NCBI RefSeq assembly: GCF_025995235.1
Contig: NZ_BAPT01000010.1
Location: 74,980-138,979 of the forward strand
DNA from: Ameyamaea chiangmaiensis
Lineage (GTDB): Bacteria; Pseudomonadota; Alphaproteobacteria; Acetobacterales; Acetobacteraceae
DNA length: 64,000 nucleotides
Direction of reading: 5' to 3'
A program made the position numbers and the translations under genes. Shown here one piece after another: positions 8,018 to 17,476 of the stretch. Positions within the stretch are counted from its first letter, which is position 1; the number at the start of each line of letters is the position of its first letter. The notes beneath the pieces were generated by a model, which saw only the letters and a list, made by a program, of their open reading frames with translations, was not told where the DNA came from and did not search any database.

Positions 8018-8829
8018 GCGACACTCCGCTTGAAAAGCCAGTCGAAAAGACCCTTCTTTTCGGTTGGTACGCTGACGTCCAGCTTCTCGCCCTGCAGGCG
8101 GCGCGCGGCGTCAAAGTAGGCCCGTGCCGGCGCGCTCTGGGGGTTGGAGATCGTCACCGGCGCGCCGACGTTCGATGCGCGCAGGACTTCTTCGCTTTCC
8201 GGCACAATACCAAGGAGGGGAATCGACAGGATCTCCAGCACATCTTCCGTGCGCAGCATTTCGCCGCGCGCCGCACGCGCCGGGTCATAGCGCGTCAGGA
8301 TAAGATGCTTGTCGATCTTTTCGCCTTTTTTGGCCTTCTCGGTCGTGCTGTCGAGCATGCCGATGATCCGGTCGCTGTCGCGAACCGACGATACTTCGGG
8401 GTTCGTGACGACGACGGCGACGTCCGCATGGTACATCGCGAGTTGCGCCCCACGCTCAATACCCGCCGGGCTGTCGCAAATCACCCAATCGAACTTCTCG
8501 CGCAGTTCTTCCATGACGGCGGCCACACCCTCGGCAGTGAGCGCGTCCTTGTCGCGTGTCTGCGAAGCCGGGAGAATCGACAGGGTTTCGACCCGCTTGT
8601 CCCGGATCAGGGCTTGCGACAGTTTGGCATCACCCTGAATGACGTTCACGAGATCGAACACCACGCGGCGTTCCGCTCCCATGACGAGATCAAGGTTGCG
8701 CAGGCCGACATCGAAATCGACCACCACGACGTTCTGGCCGCTTTGAGCGAGAGCTGCTCCCAAAGCCGCGGTGGACGTCGTCTTGCCGACGCCGCCCTTG
8801 CCGGACGTGACAACCAGAACTTTCGCCAT
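8014..8829 (-). CDS. minD: Septum site-determining protein MinD
   Basis: The 271-residue ParA-type ATPase has the deviant Walker A motif GKGGVGKT at residues 10-17, the switch region VVDFDVGLRNLDLVMG, and a C-terminal amphipathic membrane-targeting helix (KGLFDWLFKRS) as in MinD of other Gram-negatives. It recruits MinC to the inner membrane and interacts with MinE. The gene lies between minC (gap of 86 bases) and minE (4-base overlap), in the standard order. Confidence 0.97.
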   Translation of the reverse strand: MAKVLVVTSGKGGVGKTTSTAALGAALAQSGQNVVVVDFDVGLRNLDLVMGAERRVVFDLVNVIQGDAKLSQALIRDKRVETLSILPASQTRDKDALTAEGVAAVMEELREKFDWVICDSPAGIERGAQLAMYHADVAVVVTNPEVSSVRDSDRIIGMLDSTTEKAKKGEKIDKHLILTRYDPARAARGEMLRTEDVLEILSIPLLGIVPESEEVLRASNVGAPVTISNPQSAPARAYFDAARRLQGEKLDVSVPTEKKGLFDWLFKRSVA

Positions 8830-8915
8830 ACTTTTCCCATCCTTCGTCGAACAGCGCCGCTACGCTGTTCGTTTCTTAGTTAATCTGCCCGCAAGCCCGC
8901 AATCAAAAACCCGGT

Positions 8916-9662
8916 TCAAGTCGCGGTCCGGGCAATCGACGTAACGACTGGACGTACGACGATCCTCTCCTGCTCTAGCAGAGCCTGAGCCGGGGCTCCG
9001 GTTACAGTGGCGTCCATTTCGTCCGCCGTCATGTAGAAACCATCAATGGCCAGCAACTCTGCATGCATCGCCATGGCGAAAATGCGGCTGGACGCATGGC
9101 CGCCTACGCCCGCGATCGCCCGACCACGGAGCGCGCCGTATACATGGATCGAGCCGCCGGCCGTTATTTCGGCGCCTGATGCGACAGAGCCGATCACGAT
9201 CACGTCGCCTTCCGGATAAAGAACGCTCTGGCCGGAACGCACCGGCTCCTCGATCAGGAGGGACTCTCGTGCCGCGGCCCCGGAGACCTCGGGGGGCGGC
9301 GTGGGCGCGTCTGCTTCGTCGGGTATCTCGACCGGTCCGGACGCGCGACCACCGGCAAACCCGGTCGGCATGTCCCAGTCCCGAAGTGCCGTCCATGCCG
9401 GGTCCGCGCCTTCAACGCCGATGACCCGGACGCCGCGTTCGCGGATATCGGCGAGAAGTGACGCAAGGCCGGTTTCGTCCGGGCCCAGCAGCCCCAGATC
9501 GAGGATGACCGGCTTGCCAGCGAAGAACTGCGCCGAGCGGGCAATCTGTGCGTCAAGGCCGGCGATCCAGCCGTCCAGAGGCGCTTCGGGCGAGAGCACG
9601 AGGGCAAGGAACGAGCGCCCACGTGCGCGAATTCGCGTGGGGGAAGGGCTTTCTTCAGACAC
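8916..9662 (-). CDS. minC: Septum site-determining protein MinC
   Basis: This 248-residue protein is the FtsZ inhibitor of the Min system. The N-terminal alpha/beta domain (about residues 10-100) resembles the FtsZ-binding domain. The C-terminal beta-helix is recognised by the glycine turns in GQSVLYPEGDVIVIGSVASGAEITAGGSIHVYGALRGRAIAG, with AELLAIDGFYMTADEMD, the MinD-binding and dimerisation region. Translation appears to start at GTG 9662. The Pro/Ala-rich linker (near residues 108-125) is unusually long, which is common in Acetobacteraceae proteins. It is the first gene of minCDE. Confidence 0.93.
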   Translation of the reverse strand: MSEESPSPTRIRARGRSFLALVLSPEAPLDGWIAGLDAQIARSAQFFAGKPVILDLGLLGPDETGLASLLADIRERGVRVIGVEGADPAWTALRDWDMPTGFAGGRASGPVEIPDEADAPTPPPEVSGAAARESLLIEEPVRSGQSVLYPEGDVIVIGSVASGAEITAGGSIHVYGALRGRAIAGVGGHASSRIFAMAMHAELLAIDGFYMTADEMDATVTGAPAQALLEQERIVVRPVVTSIARTAT

Positions 9663-9832
9663 TGCGCGCGCGCTCCTGTCGCGAACAAACGGTACTCGCC
9701 GCAGCAGCTAGCGTCACGGCGAGGTCCTGTCGAGGGGTGGCGGCGGAATCAGCCGGAAGCCGCATGAATTTCGGCCGCTCCGTGCCGTGTCGGCTCTTGG
9801 CGCGGTGTGCGTTTGTGGCATAAAATCCTGTG

Positions 9833-10501
9833 ATGCGTATCCTGTATCATTTCCCGCTCTCGCCACAATCCCGCAAGGTGCGGCTCGTGCTGGGTGAAAA
9901 GCGTCTGCCGTTTGAACCGTTGACCGAACGGACCTGGGAACGGAGGGAGGATTTCCTCGCCATCAATCCTGCCGGCGAGGTTCCTGTCCTGACCGAGGAT
10001 AACGGTCTGGCCGTTCCGGGCGGTTCCGTTATCACGGAATATTTGGAAGAAGCCTATCCTGACGCGCCCCTTCTGGGCCGTACGTTGGGAGAGCGTGTCG
10101 AAGTGCGTCGTCTGGTGGCGTGGTTCGACGGGAAATTCGAAGCCGACGTGACACGTAACCTGCTGGGCGAGAAGCTGATGAAGCGTGTGTCTGGTGGCGG
10201 CAATCCTGATGGCAATATGCTGCGCGCGGGCTATACCAATATCAAGTTTCATCTCGATTATATCGGTATGCTTGCCGAGACGCGGCGCTGGCTTGCCGGA
10301 GCGTCGCTCTCGCTGGCCGATTTCGCGGCCGCTGCCCATCTTTCGGCTCTCGATTTCATCGGCGATATCGACTGGGCCAAGGCTCCATCCGCGAAGGAAT
10401 GGTATGCGCGTGTGAAGTCGCGCCCCTGCTTCCGGTCGCTGTTGAACGACAGAATCACGGGTGTAACGCCGCCGGATCATTACGCCGACCTGGATTTCTA
10501 A
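9833..10501 (+). CDS. Glutathione S-transferase family protein
   Basis: The 222-residue protein has an N-terminal thioredoxin-like GST domain (LYHFPLSPQSRKVRLVLGEK, then INPAGEVPVLTED and the SVITEYLEE glutathione-binding turn) and an all-helical C-terminal domain with the conserved SLADFAAAAHLSALDFIGD capping motif. It would conjugate or reduce small molecules with glutathione in the cytoplasm; the substrate is unknown. GTG 9830 directly precedes ATG 9833, and I prefer the ATG. The flavoprotein gene starts 29 bases downstream, so the two may be cotranscribed. Confidence 0.88.
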   Translation: MRILYHFPLSPQSRKVRLVLGEKRLPFEPLTERTWERREDFLAINPAGEVPVLTEDNGLAVPGGSVITEYLEEAYPDAPLLGRTLGERVEVRRLVAWFDGKFEADVTRNLLGEKLMKRVSGGGNPDGNMLRAGYTNIKFHLDYIGMLAETRRWLAGASLSLADFAAAAHLSALDFIGDIDWAKAPSAKEWYARVKSRPCFRSLLNDRITGVTPPDHYADLDF

Positions 10502-10530
10502 GGGGTGCCTGGTCCCGACGGCATACGCTC

Positions 10531-11748
10531 GTGAAGGCGGCAACGCCCCCTCATTCTGTCGATGTGGCGGTGATCGGCGCGGGTGCAGCGGGATTGATGG
10601 CCGCCGGACGCATGGGCCAAGCCGGGCTGCGAGTGGTCGTATTCGACCATAATGACGAGCCCGGGCGGAAAATCCTGATTTCCGGTGGCGGTCGGTGCAA
10701 TTTCACGCATCTGGACGCGGCGCCGCGACATTATCTGTCCGCAAATCCCCATTTCGTGAAATCGGCGTTAGCGCGTTACACGCCTGCGGATTTCGTGCGC
10801 ATGGTCGATCGTCATCATATCGCCTGGCATCACAAGAGCCCCGGGCAATTGTTCTGCGACGGCTCGGCGCGGCAGATCGTAAACATGCTCATGGCCGAAT
10901 GTCCGGCTGGGCAGGTGACCTTTCAGTTTGGCACGCGGCTTACGGCCGTCGACCATTGCGAGGATCGATTCTGCCTCGCGACCACGGCTGGGGCGTTCGA
11001 GGCCCGCAGCGTCGTGCTGGCGACAGGCGGATTGTCAATCCCGAAGCTTGGTGCGTCTTCCTTTTCCTACGACGTTGCCAAGCGCTTCGGCCACAGTCTC
11101 GTTCCGACACGCGCCGGGCTTGTGCCCTTCGTGCTGTCCGGCGGCCCGGAGGCGGATGCTTTGCGCGATCTGGCCGGTGTCTCGGTACCGAGTCGCATCA
11201 AAGTGGCAAAAGAGACATTCAGCGACGCGCTGTTGTTCACGCATCGTGGCCTCTCCGGCCCGGCGCTCTTGCAGGCCTCGTCATACTGGACCCACGGCGG
11301 CATACTCGGGATCGATCTTTTGCCCGGGGGGGACGCCCTGTCCTTTCTGACCGATGGCAGGCGCCGCCGCCCGCGGGCCGCTCTGGCCACCGTTTTGTCC
11401 GAACTACTGCCACAGCGCCTCGCTCGCTTCCTGACCCATGAGGTCGAGGAGACAGAAACGATGGCGAACCAGCCCGATCGCCGTCTGCGCGGGTTGGCCG
11501 AACGTATCCATCGCTGGCAGATCGTGCCGGCTGGAACGGAAGGCTACGCCAAGGCGGAAGTCACCTGCGGTGGTATCGACACACGTGACCTGTCCTCGCA
11601 AAACATGGGCTCGAGACGGGTTCCGGGGCTGTTCGTCATTGGCGAAGCGGTCGACGTCACCGGTTGGCTTGGCGGCTACAATTTCCAGTGGGCGTGGTCG
11701 AGTGCCGTTGCCGCAGCGGGTGGCGCCGTCGAACACTGCCGGGGCTGA
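10531..11748 (+). CDS. HI0933/YhiN family FAD-dependent oxidoreductase
   Basis: Starting at GTG 10531 the product is 405 residues. It begins with a Rossmann dinucleotide fold (VAVIGAGAAGLMAAGRMGQAG) and the family signature GRKILISGGGRCNFTH. Further on are VLATGGLSIPKLGASSFSYDVAKRFGH and the C-terminal FAD-binding block GLFVIGEAVDVTGWLGGYNFQWAWSSA, all typical of the HI0933 (BaiN/YhiN) flavoproteins. The physiological substrate of most family members is unknown. A longer in-frame reading back to 10399 would lie inside the GST gene and lacks family similarity. Confidence 0.88.
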   Translation: MKAATPPHSVDVAVIGAGAAGLMAAGRMGQAGLRVVVFDHNDEPGRKILISGGGRCNFTHLDAAPRHYLSANPHFVKSALARYTPADFVRMVDRHHIAWHHKSPGQLFCDGSARQIVNMLMAECPAGQVTFQFGTRLTAVDHCEDRFCLATTAGAFEARSVVLATGGLSIPKLGASSFSYDVAKRFGHSLVPTRAGLVPFVLSGGPEADALRDLAGVSVPSRIKVAKETFSDALLFTHRGLSGPALLQASSYWTHGGILGIDLLPGGDALSFLTDGRRRRPRAALATVLSELLPQRLARFLTHEVEETETMANQPDRRLRGLAERIHRWQIVPAGTEGYAKAEVTCGGIDTRDLSSQNMGSRRVPGLFVIGEAVDVTGWLGGYNFQWAWSSAVAAAGGAVEHCRG

Positions 11749-11765
11749 CAGTCCGACGCCCGGGC

Positions 11766-12461
11766 TCAGGGGTGAGGCTGGTGATCGCCGCCGCCGTGAG
11801 TGCCGCCCCGATCGCTACCCTGAACCCCATGCTGCGGTCCGTCGCCCGGTCCATGGTTGGCGTGTGCCTCCGGGGCGCCACCGGGATGTCCCATGTCACC
11901 GCGCCCCTGATTGCCGCCATACCCCCTGAAGTCGGGACCACCGCTTTGGCCGCCGGCGTCGTTGCCGCCACGCATCATTCCCGGACCGCCGGGGCGGCCC
12001 GGTGGTGCAAAACCACCCGGCCGCCCGTTCCATCCGCCCGGACCACCGCTCGATCCCCGCCCCCAGCGGTCCCGGTCCGCAAACCAGGGCTGGCCACGAT
12101 AATGCGCGCCCCAGTAGTCTCCAAATGCGAAACCGATGATCGGCAGACCCATCGCGGCGCCATATTGCCAGACCGGACCACCCATGCCCGGGCCCATCAT
12201 CTCGATCGCCTGCCCGGCGACCCAGCCGCGGTAAGGACCAGTGGCGACGTCGCACCACCCCCAGCCTGATTCACAGCCGAAAATCTCGACCTGCGTTCCG
12301 GGCGGCAGCATGCCGACAGCAGGATATTCCGGCGATGGACCAGCGAAAACCTGCGCGCCCTGCGGCAACAGGCCGGGTGACGCGTGCGCAAGGGGGGCTG
12401 CGGCAAGCATGCCGATACTGACGACCGAGGCACTGAGAGCGGCAAGGAATACGCGGGCCAT
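11766..12461 (-). CDS. Secreted SH3 domain protein with Gly/Pro-rich tail
   Basis: I place the start at ATG 12461, preceded by AAGGAG, giving 231 residues. The N-terminus is a signal peptide (ARVFLAALSASVVSIGMLAAAPLAHA). A bacterial SH3-like domain follows (GAQVFAGPSPEYPAVGMLPPGTQVEIFGCESGWGWCDVATGPYRGWVAG), a fold that usually binds peptidoglycan or protein partners in the periplasm. Two aromatic motifs (FGDYWGAHYRGQPWF) lead into a tail of about 110 residues rich in Gly, Pro, His and Asp. An upstream in-frame start exists but has no signal-peptide logic. The role is unknown beyond probable envelope location. Confidence 0.75.
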   Translation of the reverse strand: MARVFLAALSASVVSIGMLAAAPLAHASPGLLPQGAQVFAGPSPEYPAVGMLPPGTQVEIFGCESGWGWCDVATGPYRGWVAGQAIEMMGPGMGGPVWQYGAAMGLPIIGFAFGDYWGAHYRGQPWFADRDRWGRGSSGGPGGWNGRPGGFAPPGRPGGPGMMRGGNDAGGQSGGPDFRGYGGNQGRGDMGHPGGAPEAHANHGPGDGPQHGVQGSDRGGTHGGGDHQPHP

Positions 12462-12568
12462 GGAGAGTCTCCTTCGTCCATCCGAGCGGGACGACGACCT
12501 CAAGAGATCATTGCGATGCGGGCATTCTTAAGGCTCCCGGCAACCGCTTTTGGCCATGATCGAACCGA

Positions 12569-14449
12569 TCAGATCACGTCGTCCAGAGACATGGCCTGCC
12601 GCGAAAGCAGGTCCCGGTAAGGGCCGTCCATGCGCTCCAGCATCTGCGGGCTGTCATCCTGTACAATGCGGCCATATTGCATGACAACGATCCGATCGAA
12701 GGTCTTCAATGTCGACAGACGGTGCGCGACGGCGATGACCGTCCGTCCCATCATCAGGCGATCCAGCGCGGCCTGGACATGCTGCTCGCTCTCGCTGTCC
12801 AGGGCGCTTGTCGCCTCGTCCAGGATCAGGATCGGCGCGTTGCGCAGGAACGCACGCGCGATCGCAATCCTCTGCCGCTGGCCGCCGGACAGCTTCACGC
12901 CGCGATCCCCGACCTCCGTCGCAAATCCTTCTGGCATCGCCTCGATAAAGTCTAGGCAACCGGCGGCGGTCGCCGCGGCGATCACTTCGTCTTCCGAGGC
13001 TTCCGGCTTGCCGTAACGGATGTTCTCCAGCACCGACCGGCGCAGCATGGTCACGTCCTGCGGCACGACGGACATGCTGGCGCGAAGGCTTTCTTCCGTC
13101 AGGCGCCGCGTGTCCAGCCCATCGACCAGAATAGCGCCCCCCTGCACGAACCGCATCCGCTGCAGAAGCCCGATCACGGTGCTCTTTCCCGATCCGGAGC
13201 GACCCACCAGCCCCACCCGCGTGCCGGCCCGGATGTGCAGGTTGAAATGATCCAGAACCGGCGTCTCGCCGCCTGGATACGCGAACGTGACATCGTCGAA
13301 GATGATTTCGCCGCGTGGATGCGCCTCGAACGTAAGGGCGTGGGGATCGTCCTTCATGTCGTGCGGCACGAGAAGCGCGGACAGGGCTTCCTCCAGCCGC
13401 GCCGTATGCTGGATAGTCTCGACTAGAGCCACAGCCAGGTCACGCGTGCCATGGAGAATCATGAAGCCCAGCGTGATGACCATAACCACGTCACCGATGC
13501 TGGCCGCGCCCGAATGCCACAAAAGCACGACCCATATCAGCAACCCGGCCGTGAGCAGCGCCGTCAGGACGGCATGCACCAGGCGCAGCTTTTCTAGATA
13601 ACGCAGCGAGCGTCCCCGTGCCCCCATTTCCCGTTCGATCACGCCCGCCAGCCGTTCGCGCTCGCGTCCGACCATGCCGAACGACCGCACCAGCGGCATG
13701 CTGCTCACGACGTCGAGCATTTCCGCGTCAACTGTTGCCGCCTCCGACGCGAACAACTGGTGATGGCTGCGGCCGCTCTCCGCCATGCGGAACATCAGCA
13801 ACGCGAGTGCCGCCGCCAGCACGACGATCACCACTGCCATGACCGGGCTGACGGTGGCCAGAAGCGTGATCGACAGGGCAACGTTAAGGCAGGGCGGCAG
13901 TACGTTCCACGTCGCCAGACTTTCCAGCGTGAACGATGCCGTCGCGGCCGTGCCGATCCGCGCGGCCAGCGCGCCGGGCATGCGGTCGGAGAAATACGGC
14001 GCGGAGTGCGCGGTGAGGTATCGGAACAGGTCGCGGCGAAGGTCGCCCGTCACCTCGACGAAGGCATGGCTCGCATACCAGCCGCCGACGCGCCATGACA
14101 TGTTGTCGCACGCGATCAGAACCGCAAGCAGCGTCACCGCGTGCCACACCGGGCCCATCGGGCCATGCGCGTGCGCGGTCAACGTATCGACCAGATAGCG
14201 TGTCGCGTACGATCCGATCACCGTACACGCGACCGCGAACACGACCGACAGGAAAATCACGCCGTGCCGCACCGGGTGGTGCCGCACGTAGCGCCACATC
14301 AGGGCAACCGGACGATGGGCGTAACCGACGAGTGCGTCATCGGGGATCACCGTATCAGAGGCATGGGGCAAGAGGGGCTGTCTCCGGCGCGGCGCAGGCG
14401 CAGTCGGCTGAACGTTGGACGGACGGGGGAGAACCCGAGAGCGTGTCAC
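12569..14449 (-). CDS. ABC transporter, fused permease and ATPase (MsbA/exporter type)
   Basis: The 626-residue half-transporter combines an N-terminal six-helix exporter domain (about residues 50-340) with a C-terminal nucleotide-binding domain. The latter has Walker A GRSGSGKST near residue 420, the ABC signature LSGGQRQRIAIARAF, Walker B ILILDEATSALD and the switch histidine in AVAHRLSTL. Such proteins work as homodimers that flip lipids or export drugs or peptides across the inner membrane. The substrate cannot be told from sequence. The start is a GTG; a short, proline-rich N-terminal extension precedes the first helix. Confidence 0.9.
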   Translation of the reverse strand: MTRSRVLPRPSNVQPTAPAPRRRQPLLPHASDTVIPDDALVGYAHRPVALMWRYVRHHPVRHGVIFLSVVFAVACTVIGSYATRYLVDTLTAHAHGPMGPVWHAVTLLAVLIACDNMSWRVGGWYASHAFVEVTGDLRRDLFRYLTAHSAPYFSDRMPGALAARIGTAATASFTLESLATWNVLPPCLNVALSITLLATVSPVMAVVIVVLAAALALLMFRMAESGRSHHQLFASEAATVDAEMLDVVSSMPLVRSFGMVGRERERLAGVIEREMGARGRSLRYLEKLRLVHAVLTALLTAGLLIWVVLLWHSGAASIGDVVMVITLGFMILHGTRDLAVALVETIQHTARLEEALSALLVPHDMKDDPHALTFEAHPRGEIIFDDVTFAYPGGETPVLDHFNLHIRAGTRVGLVGRSGSGKSTVIGLLQRMRFVQGGAILVDGLDTRRLTEESLRASMSVVPQDVTMLRRSVLENIRYGKPEASEDEVIAAATAAGCLDFIEAMPEGFATEVGDRGVKLSGGQRQRIAIARAFLRNAPILILDEATSALDSESEQHVQAALDRLMMGRTVIAVAHRLSTLKTFDRIVVMQYGRIVQDDSPQMLERMDGPYRDLLSRQAMSLDDVI

Positions 14450-14669
14450 ATGGAGTGTAACGGCATCGGACCGGATTCAGAAGCCCCCCCGATCCGCTTG
14501 GCGCCGTTGCCTGTCCCGCCGCCATCCTTGCCCGGATATGGCCATTATATGGCCGCTTGCCCGCCGCCTCGTTGGACGATACCCATGACGAAACCCGTCC
14601 GCAAACGGGTCGGAACTTTCGGGGCGTGTCGGCGCTCCCATCCCGTCAGCTCGCGAAGTGAAAGAACCT

Positions 14670-15710
14670 ATGCGTATCGCCCAGATCGCGCCCCTGCATG
14701 AAGCCGTTCCTCCCAAACTCTATGGTGGGACCGAACGCGTCGTCTCGTTCCTGACCGAGGAACTCGTGGCCATGGGACATGACGTCACGCTTTTTGCCAG
14801 CGGCGACAGCGTGACGTCTGCACGCCTGAATGCGTGCTGGCCGCGCGCCCTGCGTCTTGATCCCGCCATACGCGATCCCATCGCTCCGCACATGCTGATG
14901 ATGGAACAGGTCGCCCGCGCCGCGCCTGATTTCGACGTGTTGCACTTTCATATGGACTACTGGCCGTTCACCTACTTCAGCCGCCAGCCCGTCCCGTTCG
15001 TGACCACGATGCACGGTCGGCTCGACCTGATGGAGCTTCAGCCTGTTTTCGACACCTTTCCCAAGGTGCCGCTAGTGTCGATTTCCAACAACCAGCGCGG
15101 CCCCCTGCCGCAGGCCAATTTCCTGGCGACGGTGCTGCATGGGCTGCCGGAAAAGCTGCTGACGCCGCAGGATGGCACACGCGATTATCTGGCTTTTCTG
15201 GGCCGGATCTGCCCGGAGAAGGGGGTCGACAAGGCCATCCGCATGGCGCGCGCCAAGGGTATTCCCCTGAAGATCGCCGCGAAGATCGACCGCGTTGACG
15301 CCGAATATTTCGAACGCGAGATCAAGCCGATGCTCGGCGAGGGGGTCGAATTGATCGGCGAAATCAACGATTCCCAGAAGCCTGCGTTCCTGTCCGGGGC
15401 CAAGGCCCTGCTGATGCCTATCGACTGGCCCGAACCGTTCGGCCTGGTTATGATCGAGGCTATGGCGTGTGGCACGCCCGTGGTGGCCTTCCGGCGCGGG
15501 TCGGTGCCCGAAGTGCTCGAAGACGGCCTGACGGGCTTCATCGTCGAGAACGAGCAGGAAGGTGCCGCGGCCCTGGACCGTATCGACACGCTCTCCAACG
15601 ACCGGGTCCGACAGCGTTTCGAGGAGCGCTTTACCGCCCGTCGGATGGCCGAGGACTACCTGCGGGTGTTCGACCAGATCATCGCGACCGGCAACTCCGC
15701 GCCGGCCTGA
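14670..15710 (+). CDS. Glycosyltransferase family 4 protein
   Basis: The 346-residue GT-B enzyme starts with RIAQIAPLHEAVPPKLYGGTERVVSFLTEEL, the donor-independent N-terminal Rossmann fold of family 4. It carries the retaining-enzyme motif EPFGLVMIEAMACGTPVVAFRRGSVPEV near residue 255, with the E-x7-E nucleotide-sugar binding pair. It probably adds a hexose to a lipid, polysaccharide or small acceptor in the cytoplasm. A GTG at 14658 would add four residues. No sugar-polymer gene cluster surrounds it, so the acceptor is unknown. Confidence 0.88.
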   Translation: MRIAQIAPLHEAVPPKLYGGTERVVSFLTEELVAMGHDVTLFASGDSVTSARLNACWPRALRLDPAIRDPIAPHMLMMEQVARAAPDFDVLHFHMDYWPFTYFSRQPVPFVTTMHGRLDLMELQPVFDTFPKVPLVSISNNQRGPLPQANFLATVLHGLPEKLLTPQDGTRDYLAFLGRICPEKGVDKAIRMARAKGIPLKIAAKIDRVDAEYFEREIKPMLGEGVELIGEINDSQKPAFLSGAKALLMPIDWPEPFGLVMIEAMACGTPVVAFRRGSVPEVLEDGLTGFIVENEQEGAAALDRIDTLSNDRVRQRFEERFTARRMAEDYLRVFDQIIATGNSAPA

Positions 15711-15796
15711 AGCTCCCTCGGCAAGCGGGCCCGGTTTATCAGTCGGGCCCCATGCGCTAAGACGCGCCTTTCAGCCCAGCATGAGAGGCCCATATC

Positions 15797-16048
15797 ATGA
15801 GCGACACACCGCCCGACCATCTCTCCGCCAGCCCGCGCAGCCCCTTCTTCAACGAAGCCGTGCTGGCGCGCGGCGTGGGCGTGCGCTTCAAAGGCGAAGA
15901 AAAGACGAACGTCGAGGAATACTGCATCAGCGAAGGTTGGGTGCGGCTGGCCGTGGGCAAGACGGTTGATCGCCACGGCAATCCGATGACCATAAAGCTT
16001 CAGGGGCCGGTCGAGGTCTGGTTCAAGGACCCAGCGGACAACGGCTGA
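15797..16048 (+). CDS. DUF3297 family protein
   Basis: The 83-residue protein matches the small DUF3297 family found in Proteobacteria: SPFFNEAVLARGVGVRFKGEEKTNVEEYCISEGWVRLAVGKTVDRHGNPMTIKLQGPVEVWF. It is cytoplasmic with no signal peptide. Its function is not established. It stands alone between a glycosyltransferase gene and a flavoprotein gene, followed by a hairpin that may end transcription. Confidence 0.85.
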   Translation: MSDTPPDHLSASPRSPFFNEAVLARGVGVRFKGEEKTNVEEYCISEGWVRLAVGKTVDRHGNPMTIKLQGPVEVWFKDPADNG

Positions 16049-16078
16049 GTCGCACAGGCAACATGCCTGCTCCACGGG

Positions 16079-16120
16079 CAGCGCGTTGGCCCACTGGTAA
16101 ACGCGCTGTAACGTTTTCTT
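16079..16120 (+). terminator. Likely intrinsic terminator after the DUF3297 gene
   Basis: The nine-base arms CAGCGCGTT (16079-16087) and AACGCGCTG (16100-16108) are perfect complements around a 12-base loop, and a T-rich stretch (TTTTCTT) begins five bases after the stem. The structure lies between the DUF3297 stop and the next start. Confidence 0.5.
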
Positions 16121-16144
16121 GATCGAACAGAGGAGTGTCGCATC

Positions 16145-17398
16145 ATGAGTGCATCCGAAACGTCCGGCACGGACCGTTATACGGTCGTTATCGTGGGCGG
16201 AGGCGCGGCGGGGATCACCGTTGCGGCGCGTCTGCGCCATGCGCGACCTTCGCTGTCCATCGCCATCATCGATCCGGCCACCACCCATGCCTACCAGCCC
16301 GGCTGGACACTGGTCGGTGCCGGCGTGATGAAAATGCGTGAGACGCTGCGTCAGGAAGGCGGCCTCATCCCGCGCGGGGTGCGCTGGATCCGTGCGGCCG
16401 TGGCGTCGTTCGAGCCCGCCGACAACACCGTCACGCTGACCGATGGTCGCACCATCGCGTATCGTCGACTCGTCGTCTGCCCGGGCCTGCAACTCGACTG
16501 GGACAAGATCGAGGGACTGTCCGAGACCCTTGGCCGTAACGGCGTATGCAGCAATTATTCCCGCGACGCCGCCGAATACACCTGGGTCTGCATCCAGTCG
16601 CTCAGGGGCGGGACGGCATTGTTCACGCAGCCGCCGATGCCCATCAAGTGTGCCGGCGCACCCCAGAAGATCGTCTATCTCGCCTCTGATTACTGGCGCA
16701 AACAGGGCACGCTCGATCGCACCAACGTCGAATTCCGCATGGCTGGCGATGTTCTGTTCGGGGTCGGATACTTCGTGCCCTCGCTTCAGGACGCCATCGA
16801 CTATTACGGCGTGCACGTCACCTACAAACAGAATCTGATCAAGGTCGACGGACCGGCGCGCAAGGCCACCTTCTCGGTCGTCAAGCCCGACGGGACGACC
16901 GACACCATCACGCGCGACTTCGACATGCTGCACGTTGTGCCACCCCAGAGCGCGCCCGATTTTATCAAGAAGAGCCCGCTCGCCAACCCGGCCGGCTGGG
17001 TCGACGTCGATCCGGCGACGCTGCGTCACGCCACATTTGACACCGTCTTCGGGCTGGGCGACGTCGTTGGAACATCCAACGCCAAGACCGCGGCCGCCGC
17101 CCGCGCGCAGGCGCCCGTCGTTGTCGAAAATCTTCTGGCCTCCCTCGATGGCAAGCCGATGGGCGGTGTCTATGACGGCTACGGCGCATGCCCGCTCACC
17201 GTGTCGTATGGGCGCGTGGTGCTGGCGGAATTCCTGTACGGCGGCAAGGTCGCGCCAAGCTTTCCCTACGACCAGCGCAAGCCGAGCAAATTCGCCTGGT
17301 TCCTCAAGACGAAGGTGTTCCCGAAGCTCTACTGGAACATGATGCTGACGGGACGCGACGTTGCCATACCGCACAAGACATCACGCGTAAAAAATTAG
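16145..17398 (+). CDS. Sulfide:quinone oxidoreductase-like flavoprotein (type II)
   Basis: The 417-residue protein has an N-terminal FAD-binding fold (TVVIVGGGAAGITVAARLRH) and the features of type II sulfide:quinone reductases: a cysteine in PIKCAGAPQK (Cys169), a second in GYGACPLT (Cys349), and QPGWTLVGAG near residue 50. The paired cysteines form the sulfide-oxidising centre in this family; the enzyme passes electrons to quinone at the membrane. An AGAGGAG ribosome binding site precedes ATG 16145. No persulfide dioxygenase or rhodanese is adjacent, so a sulfide-detoxifying role is inferred from family resemblance only. Confidence 0.82.
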   Translation: MSASETSGTDRYTVVIVGGGAAGITVAARLRHARPSLSIAIIDPATTHAYQPGWTLVGAGVMKMRETLRQEGGLIPRGVRWIRAAVASFEPADNTVTLTDGRTIAYRRLVVCPGLQLDWDKIEGLSETLGRNGVCSNYSRDAAEYTWVCIQSLRGGTALFTQPPMPIKCAGAPQKIVYLASDYWRKQGTLDRTNVEFRMAGDVLFGVGYFVPSLQDAIDYYGVHVTYKQNLIKVDGPARKATFSVVKPDGTTDTITRDFDMLHVVPPQSAPDFIKKSPLANPAGWVDVDPATLRHATFDTVFGLGDVVGTSNAKTAAAARAQAPVVVENLLASLDGKPMGGVYDGYGACPLTVSYGRVVLAEFLYGGKVAPSFPYDQRKPSKFAWFLKTKVFPKLYWNMMLTGRDVAIPHKTSRVKN

Positions 17399-17476
17399 TA
17401 CGGAACCCGGTCGGGTCGGAAACCCGACGGCCTGAAGCGACGTTGGAATGTTCCAGAAAAACAAGGAGCAACATCA

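Noticed and set aside
15656..17374. 572-codon minus-strand frame over the SQR-like gene
   Set aside because: The plus strand encodes a clear flavoprotein with motifs; the antisense frame has none.
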